Below, piece by piece: positions 20,260 to 30,478 of a stretch of DNA of 64,000 bases. How positions within the stretch are numbered: position 1 is the stretch's first letter; the number at the start of each line of letters is the position of its first letter. A program made the position numbers and the translations under genes. A model generated the notes under the pieces. The model saw nothing but the letters and a program-made list of their open reading frames with translations, was not told the origin of the DNA and did no database searches. Where the stretch lies: the NCBI GenBank assembly GCA_032164245.1, contig JAVMKO010000178.1, forward strand, positions 1 to 64,000. The letters are read 5' to 3'. Origin of the DNA: Sternotherus odoratus. Taxonomy: Eukaryota; Chordata; Testudines; Kinosternidae.

Positions 20260-20890
20260 AAGAGAGCACAAATGCAGTTCCCTCCCCATCAGAAATTATG
20301 CAGTTGAGTTTCCCTAATTTGGGGAAATTGCAAAGGTTAATATACCCACAGTGCAGCAAATGAACCTCATCCTAGGAAACCCATCTTTATGATCATGATG
20401 TTTCCCCTGCCAAATATGAGAGCTTCATTGTAAGTCACCACCCACCATCACTTGGCCCAAACTCTCAACCCATGGTGGGGCCCACCACGTTCCACCCACA
20501 CTGGCCCCCACTGCCCCGCGAGCTGCCCTGACATGGCCCTGCATCCCCCACCCTTCTCCACACCCAGTCCCTGGGGCCACTTTTGGGCCCTGCTCAGCAG
20601 TCTGCTCCTGCTCCCACAATGCTTTGTTTGCACACATATCTGCATATGTTCTCACGTGGTTCCGCCCATCCGGTCTGGCCCCTCCCCCTGCCCACCCTAT
20701 GCCAGCACAGTCCCCTGGCCAGCCCCAGCTCTTCAGCATCAAGACCCCCGTGGCCAAACCCACCCACACTAGGCACCCTCACTGAAGTGCTGCCTGGTCG
20801 AAGCCAGAGCCTGTGCTGGGCCCGCTCCCAGTGTGATAACATGTCAGGGACAAGCAGGCCCTAGAACTGTAGCTAGTCCCTCCTTAGGAC
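20260..20890 (+). repeat. Segmental duplication block B, copy 2
   Basis: Homologous to 3340-3990 in direct orientation over about 600 bp, with indels. Confidence 0.8.
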
Positions 20891-21430
20891 TCCAGTCGGT
20901 TAAGAGACTGAGGACTCATTCCTATGGCAGACCTGTGGCTGGCAGCCGGGGACAGAGACTCGTAGCATTTCTCTCCTCTCCCTGTGCCCGAGGTCAGTTC
21001 TGGTCCCTACAGCAGACATGGGAAGGCCCTGCCACGCCTCGGGGACCTGCCCAGCATGGCTGAGTGCCCCGGCAAGCAGCTCAGATTCAAGCCAGCCCTG
21101 GGTCTCCAGAGAGCGGCAGCTGGCTCATGTGCTAATCTCCAGAGGCCCAGGGATGATTGTGGTCTGTTGGTGTTACAATAGCACGCTGCCTTTAGTGAAT
21201 ATTTGCAAAACAAGTTCAACACACAAGCAATGGCCTGTGAAAAAACACTAAGGGCTGGATTGAAAGGCAAAACCAGAGTTATAAAATGCAATGATGGATT
21301 GAATGAAAATGAAGTATTGAGAGCAGGGCAGAAATTCAGTCACCAGCTTTGCTGGTGAAAATAAGATGAAGAAATTTTTGTGTTTGTGTGTGTGTGTGCT
21401 TTTTTTGTGTGTGTGCAGTTTATTGTTTTT
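20891..21430. other. Intergenic spacer, no gene recognised
   Basis: Contains a short (TG)n-rich stretch at about 21380-21415. No coding or repeat call. Confidence 0.45.
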
Positions 21431-21503
21431 CACCCCAGATGGGACTTGAACCCACAATCTCTAGTTTAGGAAGCCAATGCCTTCTCCATTAGGCCACTGG
21501 GGC
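21431..21503 (-). tRNA. tRNA-Arg (CCT)
   Basis: Minus-strand 73-nt sequence beginning GCCCCAGTGGCCTAATGG and ending CCCATCTGGGGTG. The acceptor and T-arms are intact. The anticodon loop TTCCTAA gives CCT (complement of 21468-21470). The anticodon stem is weakened (TTGGC against ACTAG has one mismatch and G-U pairs), and no T-run terminator is visible in the first 30 bases downstream. It may be functional or in early decay. It would decode AGG. Confidence 0.8.
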
Positions 21504-22161
21504 TCCTATAAATTATTAGAGGAAGGATGGCTAGTCCCTCTCATAATTGCACATTCCTCACATCACCTTGGAAGCCAAAGACCCTTTTTATGACCCTTAC
21601 AGAAAAGTCTGCATCCCCCGTCAGCGAGGTACATGAGCAGGTCCCTGGCAGAGCTGAGCATCCCCTTTCTGCCAGCCATCTGCAGAGAAGAACCCATCCT
21701 AGAGTCACAGCTCCCTCCTCCAACCCCTCCACCGCTGTGGCTCTGAGGGGCAGTAGGATGATTAGGGGGTGAACCTGGGGCTGGAATGGGGGTCAGGTCA
21801 GCCTGTGAGGAGTGACCAGGTGGGGCAGACCCAGGGTGAGGCTGGGGGCTGCTGGTCAGTTGTTGGGGTCAGAGCTCTAGATCAAAACTGCACAGTGACC
21901 TGACACCCAGGGTTACAAGACAGACACAGTGAACCCCAAACCCTTCTTACTAAGGGCAGTTAAGAGTCTCTGTCCCTTAATGTCTCCTGGGAGCTCCCCA
22001 GCAGGCTGCAGGCATCAGCCACCTCCTGCCTCACAGGTTAGACTCTGGCCGCTCTGCAAGATGCCCCCTCACTTGAAGGCCCAGGGGAATCAGGAGGAGG
22101 CCTGGTGCAAAATGGGGCCTTGGAGTGTCTCAGCAAGTCTTGAGGAGAAAAGGATTATAAC
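21504..22161. other. Intergenic spacer, no gene recognised
   Basis: Unique sequence without recognised features. Confidence 0.45.
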
Positions 22162-22221
22162 CACCCCTGGGTGGACTTGAACCACCAGCCTTTCAGTTAA
22201 CAGCTGAATGTGCTGTCTGCG
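22162..22221 (-). pseudogene. tRNA-Asn (GTT) pseudogene, D-arm deleted
   Basis: The minus strand retains CAGCTGTTAACTGAAAGG (anticodon GTT) and the T-arm GGTGGTTCAAGTCCACC. The D-arm and 5' acceptor are mostly missing. Confidence 0.75.
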
Positions 22222-22764
22222 GGTGGCCTGTAGTGGGTGTTTATCATGGCAGGGAACATGCCAACTGTGTCTTGTGACTGCTCGACACACATCAGCATTG
22301 TCCTCCCCTCCATTGCTCGGTGGCTTTGAAGCCTTCCCTTGGAGCTGTAGCACCTGCTGCCTCTGCTCCAGGTGCCCAGAGGAGGAAAGGTGAGCTGGGC
22401 TCCAGCCTGGGACTCTTCCTGCCAAGCCCTGAGTATTCAGCCTGGCCCTGGCTCTCCTTTCTTCAAGAGCCATGTGGGCAAGAGGAAGAGCGTAGCAGCT
22501 GCAGGGACCACAGTTGTGGCCAGCAGGTGAAGCATGAGAAACACAACCAGCCCGTCAACCCCCAGGAATCTCTACCCAGACTGTTAAGTTTTAGGACCCC
22601 AACCTAGAGCGGCCATCCTGTCGAACCAGCTGGATCAGAAACCTGTCTGCAGTGCACATCACTTGCCCTGTGGGAAGGAAAAGAGCTGACTCTGGTTCAC
22701 CTAGAGAAAGGGCAGCCAGTATATTGCACTTAAAGGGTTGATAACAAATTATCTCACTGCCAGG
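22222..22764. other. Intergenic spacer, no gene recognised
   Basis: Unique sequence without recognised features. Confidence 0.45.
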
Positions 22765-22836
22765 AGGTCCCACTGAGATTTGAACTCAGATCACAGGATT
22801 CAAAGTCCTGAGTGCTGACCATTACACCATGGGGCC
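22765..22836 (-). tRNA. tRNA-Gln (TTG)
   Basis: The minus-strand 72-nt cloverleaf begins GGCCCCATGGTGTAATGG. The anticodon arm CAGGACTTTGAATCCTG has TTG (complement of 22801-22803). The T-arm CTGAGTTCAAATCTCAG pairs perfectly, and the acceptor stem GGCCCCA/TGGGACC pairs with one mismatch (C4/A). Box A and box B are intact. No strong T-run is seen directly downstream. It is close to the vertebrate consensus and decodes CAA. Confidence 0.92.
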
Positions 22837-23125
22837 TACTATAGGGCAGTTATGGCCCAGGGGCTGCAGCAAGGCCACAGAGCTCCTCTGGCATTGGGGC
22901 CACAGCGGGGGTGTGTGCAAAGGAGTGAACAGGGTGGGGCAGGGGGGGAAGTCTCCGTCCAGGGAGAGGGGACTAGTGGATGGGGCTGTGGGTGGAGAAG
23001 GGATGAAGGAGGGCAGGGCTGCAGGCACAAGGTTGTGGTGCCAGAGCCCCTGCACTTGTTCTCCCTGTTCCTGGGCTTTGGCATCACTAGCCCCTGCTTA
23101 GCGAGTAGGGGTCAGTTTAAACACT

Positions 23126-23212
23126 GATCCTGGAATATCAGGGTTAGAAGGGACCTCAGGAGATCATCTGATCCAACCCCCTGCTCAAAACAGGACCAAT
23201 CCCCAGAAGAGC
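23126..23212 (-). mobile_element. CR1 LINE 3' terminal fragment
   Basis: AATATCAGGGTTAGAAGGG and CTGCTCAAAACAGGACCAAT match the start of the long CR1 copy at 62.53 kb (same orientation). Confidence 0.85.
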
Positions 23213-23217
23213 TTGTA

Positions 23218-23289
23218 AGGGGGGACTTGGATTTGAACCAAGGACCACTTGATCTTCACAGCAACACGCTACCACTGACCTACACCCCC
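23218..23289 (-). pseudogene. tRNA-Cys-like sequence with GAA anticodon
   Basis: The backbone is that of tRNA-Cys: GGGGGTGTAGGTCAGTGG at the 5' end and GGTTCAAATCCAAG in the T-arm. The loop reads GTGAAGA, which would give GAA (Phe) instead of GCA. The anticodon stem is broken (TTGCT against TCAAG), so it is probably a pseudogene. Confidence 0.7.
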
Positions 23290-23311
23290 ATGACAGAAAA
23301 AAAGCCTAACA

Positions 23312-23383
23312 AGGCACCACTGGGAGTTGAACCCAGGATCACCTGTTTACAAAACGGGCTTTAACCAACTGAGCCCTGGTGCT
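23312..23383 (-). tRNA. tRNA-Thr (TGT)
   Basis: The minus-strand 72-nt sequence begins AGCACCAGGGCTCAGTTGG. The anticodon loop TTTGTAA has TGT (complement of 23349-23351). The T-arm CTGGGTTCAACTCCCAG is perfect. The acceptor stem pairs at six of seven positions (A1/C72 mismatch) and the anticodon stem has one mismatch. A run of seven T residues downstream on the minus strand serves as terminator. It is probably functional and decodes ACA. Confidence 0.85.
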
Positions 23384-23429
23384 CAACTGAACCTGACACT
23401 CATGAGGGGCTCTGTCTCCCCTTGCGAGG

Positions 23430-23520
23430 CCCAGTGCCTTCGCTGTTCCCTCAGTGATCAAATTCACAACCGTGGGTTAAACAGGCCAACGCTTTAATCG
23501 CTGAGCTATCCTGTTCTCCA
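23430..23520 (-). repeat. tRNA-derived SINE fragment, copy 2
   Basis: Minus strand GGATAGCTCAGCGATTAAAG, then GGTTGTGAATTTGATC. Same unit as 14165-14245. Confidence 0.65.
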
Positions 23521-24127
23521 AAACATGGCCTCCAAGGGGGGCACAGAGGCACATTCACGGGGGCACCTCAGGACCCAAACCAGCCCCCAGGGAGGGCAGG
23601 GAAGGGACCCCACTCAACCCCACTCTGCCCACAACTCTGGCCCCCTGGCTCCCATCCTAGCCCCACCCCCTCACTTCTGTTCATAACCCTTTCCCCACAG
23701 CACCACTCCTACCACAAAATCTTGACCGTGGCTTCCGAGGGGCTGCAGACGTGGAGAAGCGGCACAATGTGAAAAGTTTGGGGACCACTAAATGAGGGTG
23801 ACATCCCCTCCCTTCATATGCAGCTCCTCTGAATGAGGAGGTTGTTGGGCTTCCTACCAGGGACTTTTCCCTCCATCCTGCTGTGGGCTCCATCTCCTGT
23901 ATCAGTCTGTGGCTAGTAGGCATGTGATGGATCTTCTGGGAGAGAGGAGGGGCTCTCCCCTTATCCCCTCACACTGGTGTTTCTGGGATGCTCTGAGGGG
24001 GTTGGGGGTGGATCGCAGTCAAAAGAGTCCCACCTACAGCTTCCATTTGATTGACTCCTCTCCCCCCAAAATAGAGGGGCTGTGAGTGGGGCAGCAGGTA
24101 CTGAGTGTGGGACTCTTGCTCTTTCAG
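23521..24127. other. Spacer, no gene recognised
   Basis: Unique sequence. A polypyrimidine tract at its end forms the acceptor of the KRAB exon. Confidence 0.45.
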
Positions 24128-24254
24128 GGGTTGGTGTCCTTCGAGGACGTGGCCGTGTGGTTCACGTGAGAAGAGTGGGCTCTGCTGGACCCCGCTCAGA
24201 GAGGCCTCTACCAAGATGTGATGCAGGAGAACTACGAGAACGGGACCGTACAAG
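24128..24254 (+). pseudogene. KRAB-A box exon with in-frame stop
   Basis: The acceptor TTTCAG is followed by an exon encoding LVSFEDVAVWFT, a TGA stop (24167-24169), then EEWALLDPAQRGLYQDVMQ and ENYEN. This is a KRAB-A box, the TRIM28-recruiting repressor module of zinc-finger proteins. Most KRAB genes have Arg, Ser or Glu codons at the stop position, and a single substitution (CGA to TGA) would explain it. The usual 127-bp exon would end near 24254, but no good donor is there. No zinc-finger exon is seen in the window. Probably a relic, or a sequence error at the stop. Confidence 0.75.
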
Positions 24255-24379
24255 AGCCTGAGCAGTAACAACTTTTGCTCAGGCTCTGTCACCTGGACCA
24301 ACAGCCCTGCACCCCCCGGGGGGTGGTTATATCTGCAAAAGAGCTGGGTTTTGCAGCACCCCATGGCAGATGCTGGATT

Positions 24380-24830
24380 TTCACCTCAGGGTGACTGTAG
24401 CCCCCCCCTTTCCCCCGGATGGGGTCCGCCGGGAATCCGGGGTGCCTGTGGGGGAGGGGTAGAGGTCGTGCGGGGGAGGGGGGTAGGTGGGGTGGGGGGA
24501 TAAAGGGGGCAGAGAGCGACCCCCCACCCCCCAAGTCCAGGGGCGGTCGCTGCACAGGGCAGCCCCGTCCTCATTAGCATACCAGCTCCAGCGCATGGGA
24601 CCGAGCACAGTGATTGGCAGCTGTGGGGGGGGGGCTCCCGGAAGCGGCGCTGAGGCGATGGTGGAGGGTCCCGGCGCCGCGCCGCGGGGGGGGGGGCTCG
24701 CGGGGGGGGGGCGGGGCAGCAGGGGTCCTCTGACCCGGGCCCCGCCCGCTCTCCCGCCTTCCCGTGCAGGCTGCCCCGGTGCGCGGCGGGGGGGGGATCA
24801 AAGCCGGAGTTCGTGTTTAGACCCCGCTGT
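24380..24830 (+). promoter_or_regulatory. CpG-rich promoter-like segment with ATG at 24658
   Basis: GC-rich, CpG-dense sequence contains an octamer-like ATTAGCAT (about 24573) and an inverted CCAAT box (GATTGGCAG, about 24611). An ATG at 24658 opens a Gly/Arg/Pro-rich frame. No recognisable protein follows, so this may be a promoter with a first exon of an unrecognised gene. Confidence 0.35.
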
Positions 24831-27800
24831 AGCCGCAGACAACAGAACTGGAAACTCCACCGAGGGACACACGATGGGGACTAGGATTCGTGGCCGGAAA
24901 TGTTGTGTGGAGACATCTATTGCCAAGAAACAAATGCTGAGTCCGGGCTCAGGGGAGAGAAAGTGACCCGGGCTCGGTGGCTTCAGTCTCCGTTCAGAAC
25001 CATTCTTTAAAGTTTTGCTGGGAACTGGAATTGCCATTCTCCTGTCCGGGCTCGACACCAATGTGCTCCACGGGGATCCCACAGGCGCCTTCCCCGGGGA
25101 ACGGGAGGGTCAGTTTAAAGCAGAATTAAACCCAAACAGCTCTGAACGACTTGTGGAAAATCTCACCAATTCCCTTGTCGGAGGAGAAGCGAGCGGAGTG
25201 GCGTTGTGGATTGAATGGTATAAAATGTAGAGGCTGTCCACTGCTTCGTGGTTAGTTGTTACCGTGGCCCTGTGTGCTGCAACGGGTTAGGCATCTTTGC
25301 TTTACAGGCGACTAAACATATTTTCTTTTGTACTTGAAATCTTTCCTGACACCGCTGCTGCATCGCTGACTGCTACAGATTTGTACATGTGCCAAGCCAT
25401 TAAATCCCATGCATTGTAAATGGTACAAGGATCCAATACTATTTGCCTCAATGTGGCTGAAGTTTAATGAGAAGACACCAAGGAACAACATGTTTGTCCT
25501 GTGGTACAATGCACTTCTGTAATAGTGTAAATGAGAGACATAGAAAAACACTGAATCCTTTCTTTTGCTCTTGTTGCCTGGTTAAAAAAATAACCTATGT
25601 AAAATAATTTATCTTGCATAACACTGTGTTGTTTTCCCTCCATTTGGTAAATTTCAAGTTTTTATACTATGCCTACTAGACATGTAAAAATATTACAGAC
25701 AAATAGCAAAAAAAAAATCATGCCCTTTAACCCAATTTAGTACTTACTGAAATCCTGTTTGTTTTGGGAGGAAACATTTCAGTTCAATTTTAGTATGAAA
25801 TGGGTATTGTTGAGGTCATGTTGATGTAAATAGAGTGACATGAATAAAAATGACAAATGAGTAGGTAATGGATGTTTTGTATAGAAGTACTCATCATTTT
25901 TTCCTCAATGTTAATTCTTACACAGTTGATACAATACAAATTTGTAATATGAAAATGTAGGTTATTTAATCTTTACTCCTGAATGAATTATGGGCACAAT
26001 ATTTTAAAATTCTGCACATTTGATTTGTCAATAAATAAATTTTGCTCTAGCAATGCAGTGGGGCACACAGGCCACTGGCTGCATTGAGGTGGGAGATCAC
26101 CCTGAAGTCCCCACCTCCCCCAGTACAGGGGTTCAGCAGTCAGGCTGTACCTGACCCTGACACAGTGCAAGGGTTGGGCCTGCCCCAGAAACACCCTGGG
26201 GCCCTGCCCAGGTGTGGGTAGGCAGGCTCAGCCCAGCATTATCCTAGTGTGGGGGGAATCCAGGTGTGGAATAAGAGCTTTCTGTGTACTATAGGGCAAT
26301 CTGGGTGCAGGTAGCTCAAGGAAAGATGTGGATGCATTGGGTGGTTCCGGGTGCAGGGGCAATGGGACTGCAGGGGCAGCCAGGTGATGGTGGTTGGGAT
26401 TGGGGGAGGGATCGGTATGGGGAGATGGGGCTTGGCAAGGGAGGGTCCGGGTGCTGGGGGGGATGGAGGGATCTTGATGGGGTCCAGGCCATATGAATTC
26501 TGAGCCCCTGCATCAGTGCAGAATCCCCCCCGCCCCAGGAGTGAATGTTACTGAGAGAGTAACAACTCTCAGTTCCTTATGAATTCTTCATCATCATCGC
26601 TGACATTTATGCAAAGTATATGTGAAATATATAACTATGGGCCAAATCTTCTGCTGATGCACCACTGTAGCTCCATTGATTACAGCTGAAGTTACCCTGG
26701 TGTAATTGAGAAAGGAAATTGCCTATGAGATCATAGCAGTAATGATTGTCCAGTGTGAATAAATGAATGTAAAATGGAAGCCTTGGCCTTGATTTGTGTG
26801 ATTAATTTGTGTTAATGAAAAATAATACTAGAACTTCATTATTCTCATTTTTCCAATGTTAGTGTTCCAGTTTTGTGGTGGTTTTGTGCTCTCACAACAG
26901 TATCAATTTATCCCATTCTTTATTCCATCTGGATAGCCGTAAAGTTAGTGTCGATTGTTTTGGAAAGAACATTGCCACTTTCACTACTCAAAGTGATTTG
27001 GGACTATAAACAAGAATTTTTTATACTGAAAATTAATCTCTACAATATAAGATTATGGGGAAGTCTCTTGTAATGACCATGGTGTAACTCTGTAACATAT
27101 AATGAAAAGGGAAATAAACAAAAAAAAATGCTTTAATGCACAAATAGACAGGGATTTAATTTTGTAGCAGATGATAGTTAACAAGCTGGTATATGGGTCC
27201 AGCCAGATTGGCAGAGAGGTCTAGGTGATGTGTACACCCAGACTGTGGTACCACAGCATCTGGGTTTAAAAAAAAATTCAGGTGACATAATTATTAAATC
27301 ATAGATCTGTTTTACTTGAACAGAGGGAGAGAGGGCAGATTAACAAGATGCAAAAAATCCAAATTATAATAGTGGAGCCCTGCTAGACATTTAAAAAATG
27401 CAGGTAAACGCTATTTGGCTAGGAGTGTATTTGGGTTATCTATGTTTGGTAAGTACTATATGTACCTTTTACTGCTGTTTTTCTCTAGTTCATGAACAGG
27501 GATCAAGCTAAGAAGGGTTATAAGATAAGCCCTTATCAGCTAAAAAAAAGATTGCAGCTAAGCTTCAGAATGAGGCCCGTAGGCCTGTCTTTCAACTTCC
27601 ACACAGTGCCGTTCTGTCAGTAAGGAGGCTTTGTGGTTTTCTGTCCCCTTCTCAGTCAATGTGATCTAGACTAGAGGGATCCTGTACTGGACCACCTCAT
27701 CTCTTTATGCTTCCAGAAAACCAAGGAAATACCCCATCAAGTGATCATTCTCAGCAGAGAAAGTCAAACTGGCTATGTTGCCAGCAATAGTCTGCTGAGC

Positions 27801-28569
27801 TTTCAGTCTCTGTTTGGTACCAACAGGACAGTAAATGAAAAGACTTTTCATTCTCCAAAATTTATGCCTAAATAAGCTTAGATGTCTTAAAGGTGGTTGT
27901 AGCATTGTGTCCCCATAATAATGACTTAAGTCCAAGCAATATTGTTATCTGTACAGGACTGAACTTGGTGGGAAAATATAGGGTATTGCTTTGAGCATTA
28001 ACATTTTATTCTTCCATTTTTTTTGTAGAGACCTAATTATTTTAATATCAGACAACTTTTATTTGAATAGTGCCCAACCTATGGAGAAATGTGCAACCAA
28101 AATATACATTAATTCTCATTCTTTCTTACTCTTTCTTGTCAATGAGGTTAATCAGTTTTCAAGAAGTTCTGATTGTTTTCATTAGAAAGTGTTGCATGTA
28201 AATGGTGATGATAAAGGCATCAGTAGAACTGATTTAATCCTCTGGCCTCACAGTTCAAATCCCCATGTGGGAGTTTATTAACTCTATAGCTCTGAAAATT
28301 GACAATTTTACATAGGGTAAATAACGTCCAAGTGAAAAATAGAGTATTATCAAAACAGATTTAGATGTGATTCTTGAATCCCTCCTAGACCTGAATGACT
28401 CACCATTTTGGTCATTTTCCTGACTTAGTTTCTCTCTTTTTCTCTCTCTCTCTCTCCCTTCCTCCGCCACTTGCTCTCTGTCAGCATGTCATACACCCTC
28501 ACTTCATAACACATTTATGTAACAAACTCCAACATATAAAACATTCAATTTCCTCTTCTACTTTCACAA
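24831..28569. other. AT-rich intergenic DNA, no gene recognised
   Basis: Composition falls abruptly from GC-rich to AT-rich near 25.3 kb. A TATA-like GGTATAAAATG occurs at about 25219. A palindromic dispersed-repeat piece containing GGGCCAAATCTTCTGC starts near 26640. Open frames are short and without domains. Confidence 0.55.
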
Positions 28570-28810
28570 TATTGCCAACCCAAGCCCTTCAAAACTCATG
28601 AGTCAGGCCCCCCAAAATCATAAGATTGGCTTAAAGATAATGAGATTTCAAAAAACATAAATTTTGTGTTTTTATTTGCTTTCTGTATTTTGTGCTTTTA
28701 GGGCTCACTTTGCAATCAGATATAGGCACTTCTTTTAAATGAAATCTGATTCTAATTTAACATGACTCGAGGAGATGAGGCTTTAAGAAAATCTGCAAAT
28801 ATCACGAGTT
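28570..28810. repeat. Dispersed repeat fragment, copy 2
   Basis: Homologous to 11870-12010. Shared text includes GAGTCAGGCCCCCCAAAATC and TTTATTTGCTTTCTGT. Confidence 0.6.
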
Positions 28811-29181
28811 TTGGCAACATTGTGTCTCCAGCCTTTTCCCCTCATTGTGACCTCATTGTCTTCTGAGGACTTCATAGTTCTCAACTCTATCTCTTTGGAG
28901 ATTTTTTTTTTTTAATAAATTTCATTGTGTTCCCTCAAAGTGGGAATCTGGATTTTCTTTAAAGGCTTTAAAGACAATCATAGAAGTTTGTAAATGTTGG
29001 CCCACATTTTGTATTTTGCAATATACAAATTTTGCAAATATATTTTATACAATTATAAAAATATTTTTTCCATATGTGTGCTTGATATAAGACAGTTAAA
29101 AACCAGCCAAACTCTCTGCCCTCATGGTCACATTTAGCTGACTACAGAGAGCAAGAGCAACGGGACACTTAGTTGGTTATG
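28811..29181. other. AT-rich spacer, no gene recognised
   Basis: Includes poly-T and low-complexity stretches. Nothing else is seen. Confidence 0.45.
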
Positions 29182-29316
29182 AATCAGAGAGGTAGCCGTG
29201 TTAGTCTGGAATAGCAGAGGTAACAAAGTCCTGTGGCACCTTAAAGACTAACTATAAAGTTTTGAAGCATAAGCTTTTGTGGGCTAATACCCACTTCGTC
29301 GGATGCAAGCAGTGGA
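29182..29316 (-). mobile_element. PLE tail with 11-bp target duplication
   Basis: A reverse-oriented PLE tail from AATCAGAGAGGTAGCCGTGT to GATGCAAGCAGTGGA. It is flanked by the direct repeat AGTTGGTTATG at 29171-29181 and 29317-29327, which marks an insertion with target-site duplication. Confidence 0.85.
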
Positions 29317-29327
29317 AGTTGGTTATG

Positions 29328-29919
29328 CATCAGTCAGAAGAGATGTCTGACCATTATAAAGTAGACTGACTCATACTGGATCCATGCAACCTCCTTGTGA
29401 GCCAATGTCAGATGCTTTGGCGGAAAGCATCCCTTTATCCAATGGTGCACCTCAGTCATTTGTGCAAAACAATTACTGTAATTTCCTCTGTGTTTAGCTA
29501 ACATAGCTTCAGCTTGTCTCTTCTTGGGAAACATGAATTTCATCACTAGTACCACTGACAGTTTTCAGGCACACTTGAAATAAATCCTCTTTCTTTTGTC
29601 CTAAATGTTACAAAGAAAATACTTTTCATAGGGTGAAATGGAAACTGAAGACTTGGTATCATTTTAAATCCCAGAAATGTGGGAGAAAACAAAACCAACA
29701 AAAGGTTTTCTGGTTTTTCCTGGATTTCAGCTATAGTTCTTGGGCACTGAATGACCATATCCACCAACCATAAAAAAAAAAAAATTACATATTTTGGTAG
29801 AGTCATTGTTCTGCATTTCAAGGTAAAGTATTTTGTGCCATATAATGGAAATGTTGTTCAATCCTTGATTAGAACAACATAAGTAGTGCTACTATAATGT
29901 AGCAAAGTAACTGTACTCT
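29328..29919. other. AT-rich spacer, no gene recognised
   Basis: Short open frames only. No repeat family recognised. Confidence 0.4.
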
Positions 29920-30478
29920 GGGAAGACTTTGTAGCACCTCAGAGACTAACCAGTTTATTTCAGCATAAGCTTTCGTGAGCTATAGCCCACTTCGTCGGAT
30001 GCACAGAATGGAACAGAAGTAAGATACATTTATACACACAAAAAGCAAATAAATAAAATTGTACATTAGCATACATACCAGACTCCAAAGAGGAACTGGA
30101 ATTAATTTTCAAATTGGACACAATAAACCAAGGGCTAAATAGAACTTGCGAATGGTTCTCTCATTACACTAATTGGTTGCATTTCCCTAGTTAATTTACC
30201 TTCAATAGTTGTTTCCTGGCAGACACAGAGATCCATTTCAAAAGGTTTTTTTTCTCCTGCTGATAATGGCCCATCCAAATTCAACAGCCTCTTAGAATGA
30301 ACAACTTTTTTTTTTTGCTTTCTGTGTATAAATGCATCTTACTTCTGTTCCATTCTATGCATCCAATGAAGTGGGCTATAGCCCATGAAAGCTTATGCTG
30401 AAATAAACTGGTTAGTCTCTAAGGTGCTACAAAGTCTTCCTCGTTTTATTTACGGATACAGACTAACACGTCTGCTAA
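29920..30478. mobile_element. PLE fragment with inverted tails at both ends
   Basis: Left arm: reverse PLE tail variant (GACTTTGTAGCACCTCAGAG ... AGCAAATAAATAAA). Right arm: the same sequence in forward orientation (TTGCTTTCTGTGTATAAATG ... GGTGCTACAAAGTC). The arms are about 140 bp. The centre (30075-30200) encodes a PLE ORF end in forward orientation (ACTGGAATTAATTTTCAAAT), homologous to minus-strand 10.6-10.7 kb. Confidence 0.75.

Noticed and set aside
28200..28285. tRNA-like box B (CAGTTCAAATCCCC)
   Set aside because: No D-arm, anticodon arm or acceptor strands could be fitted around it.
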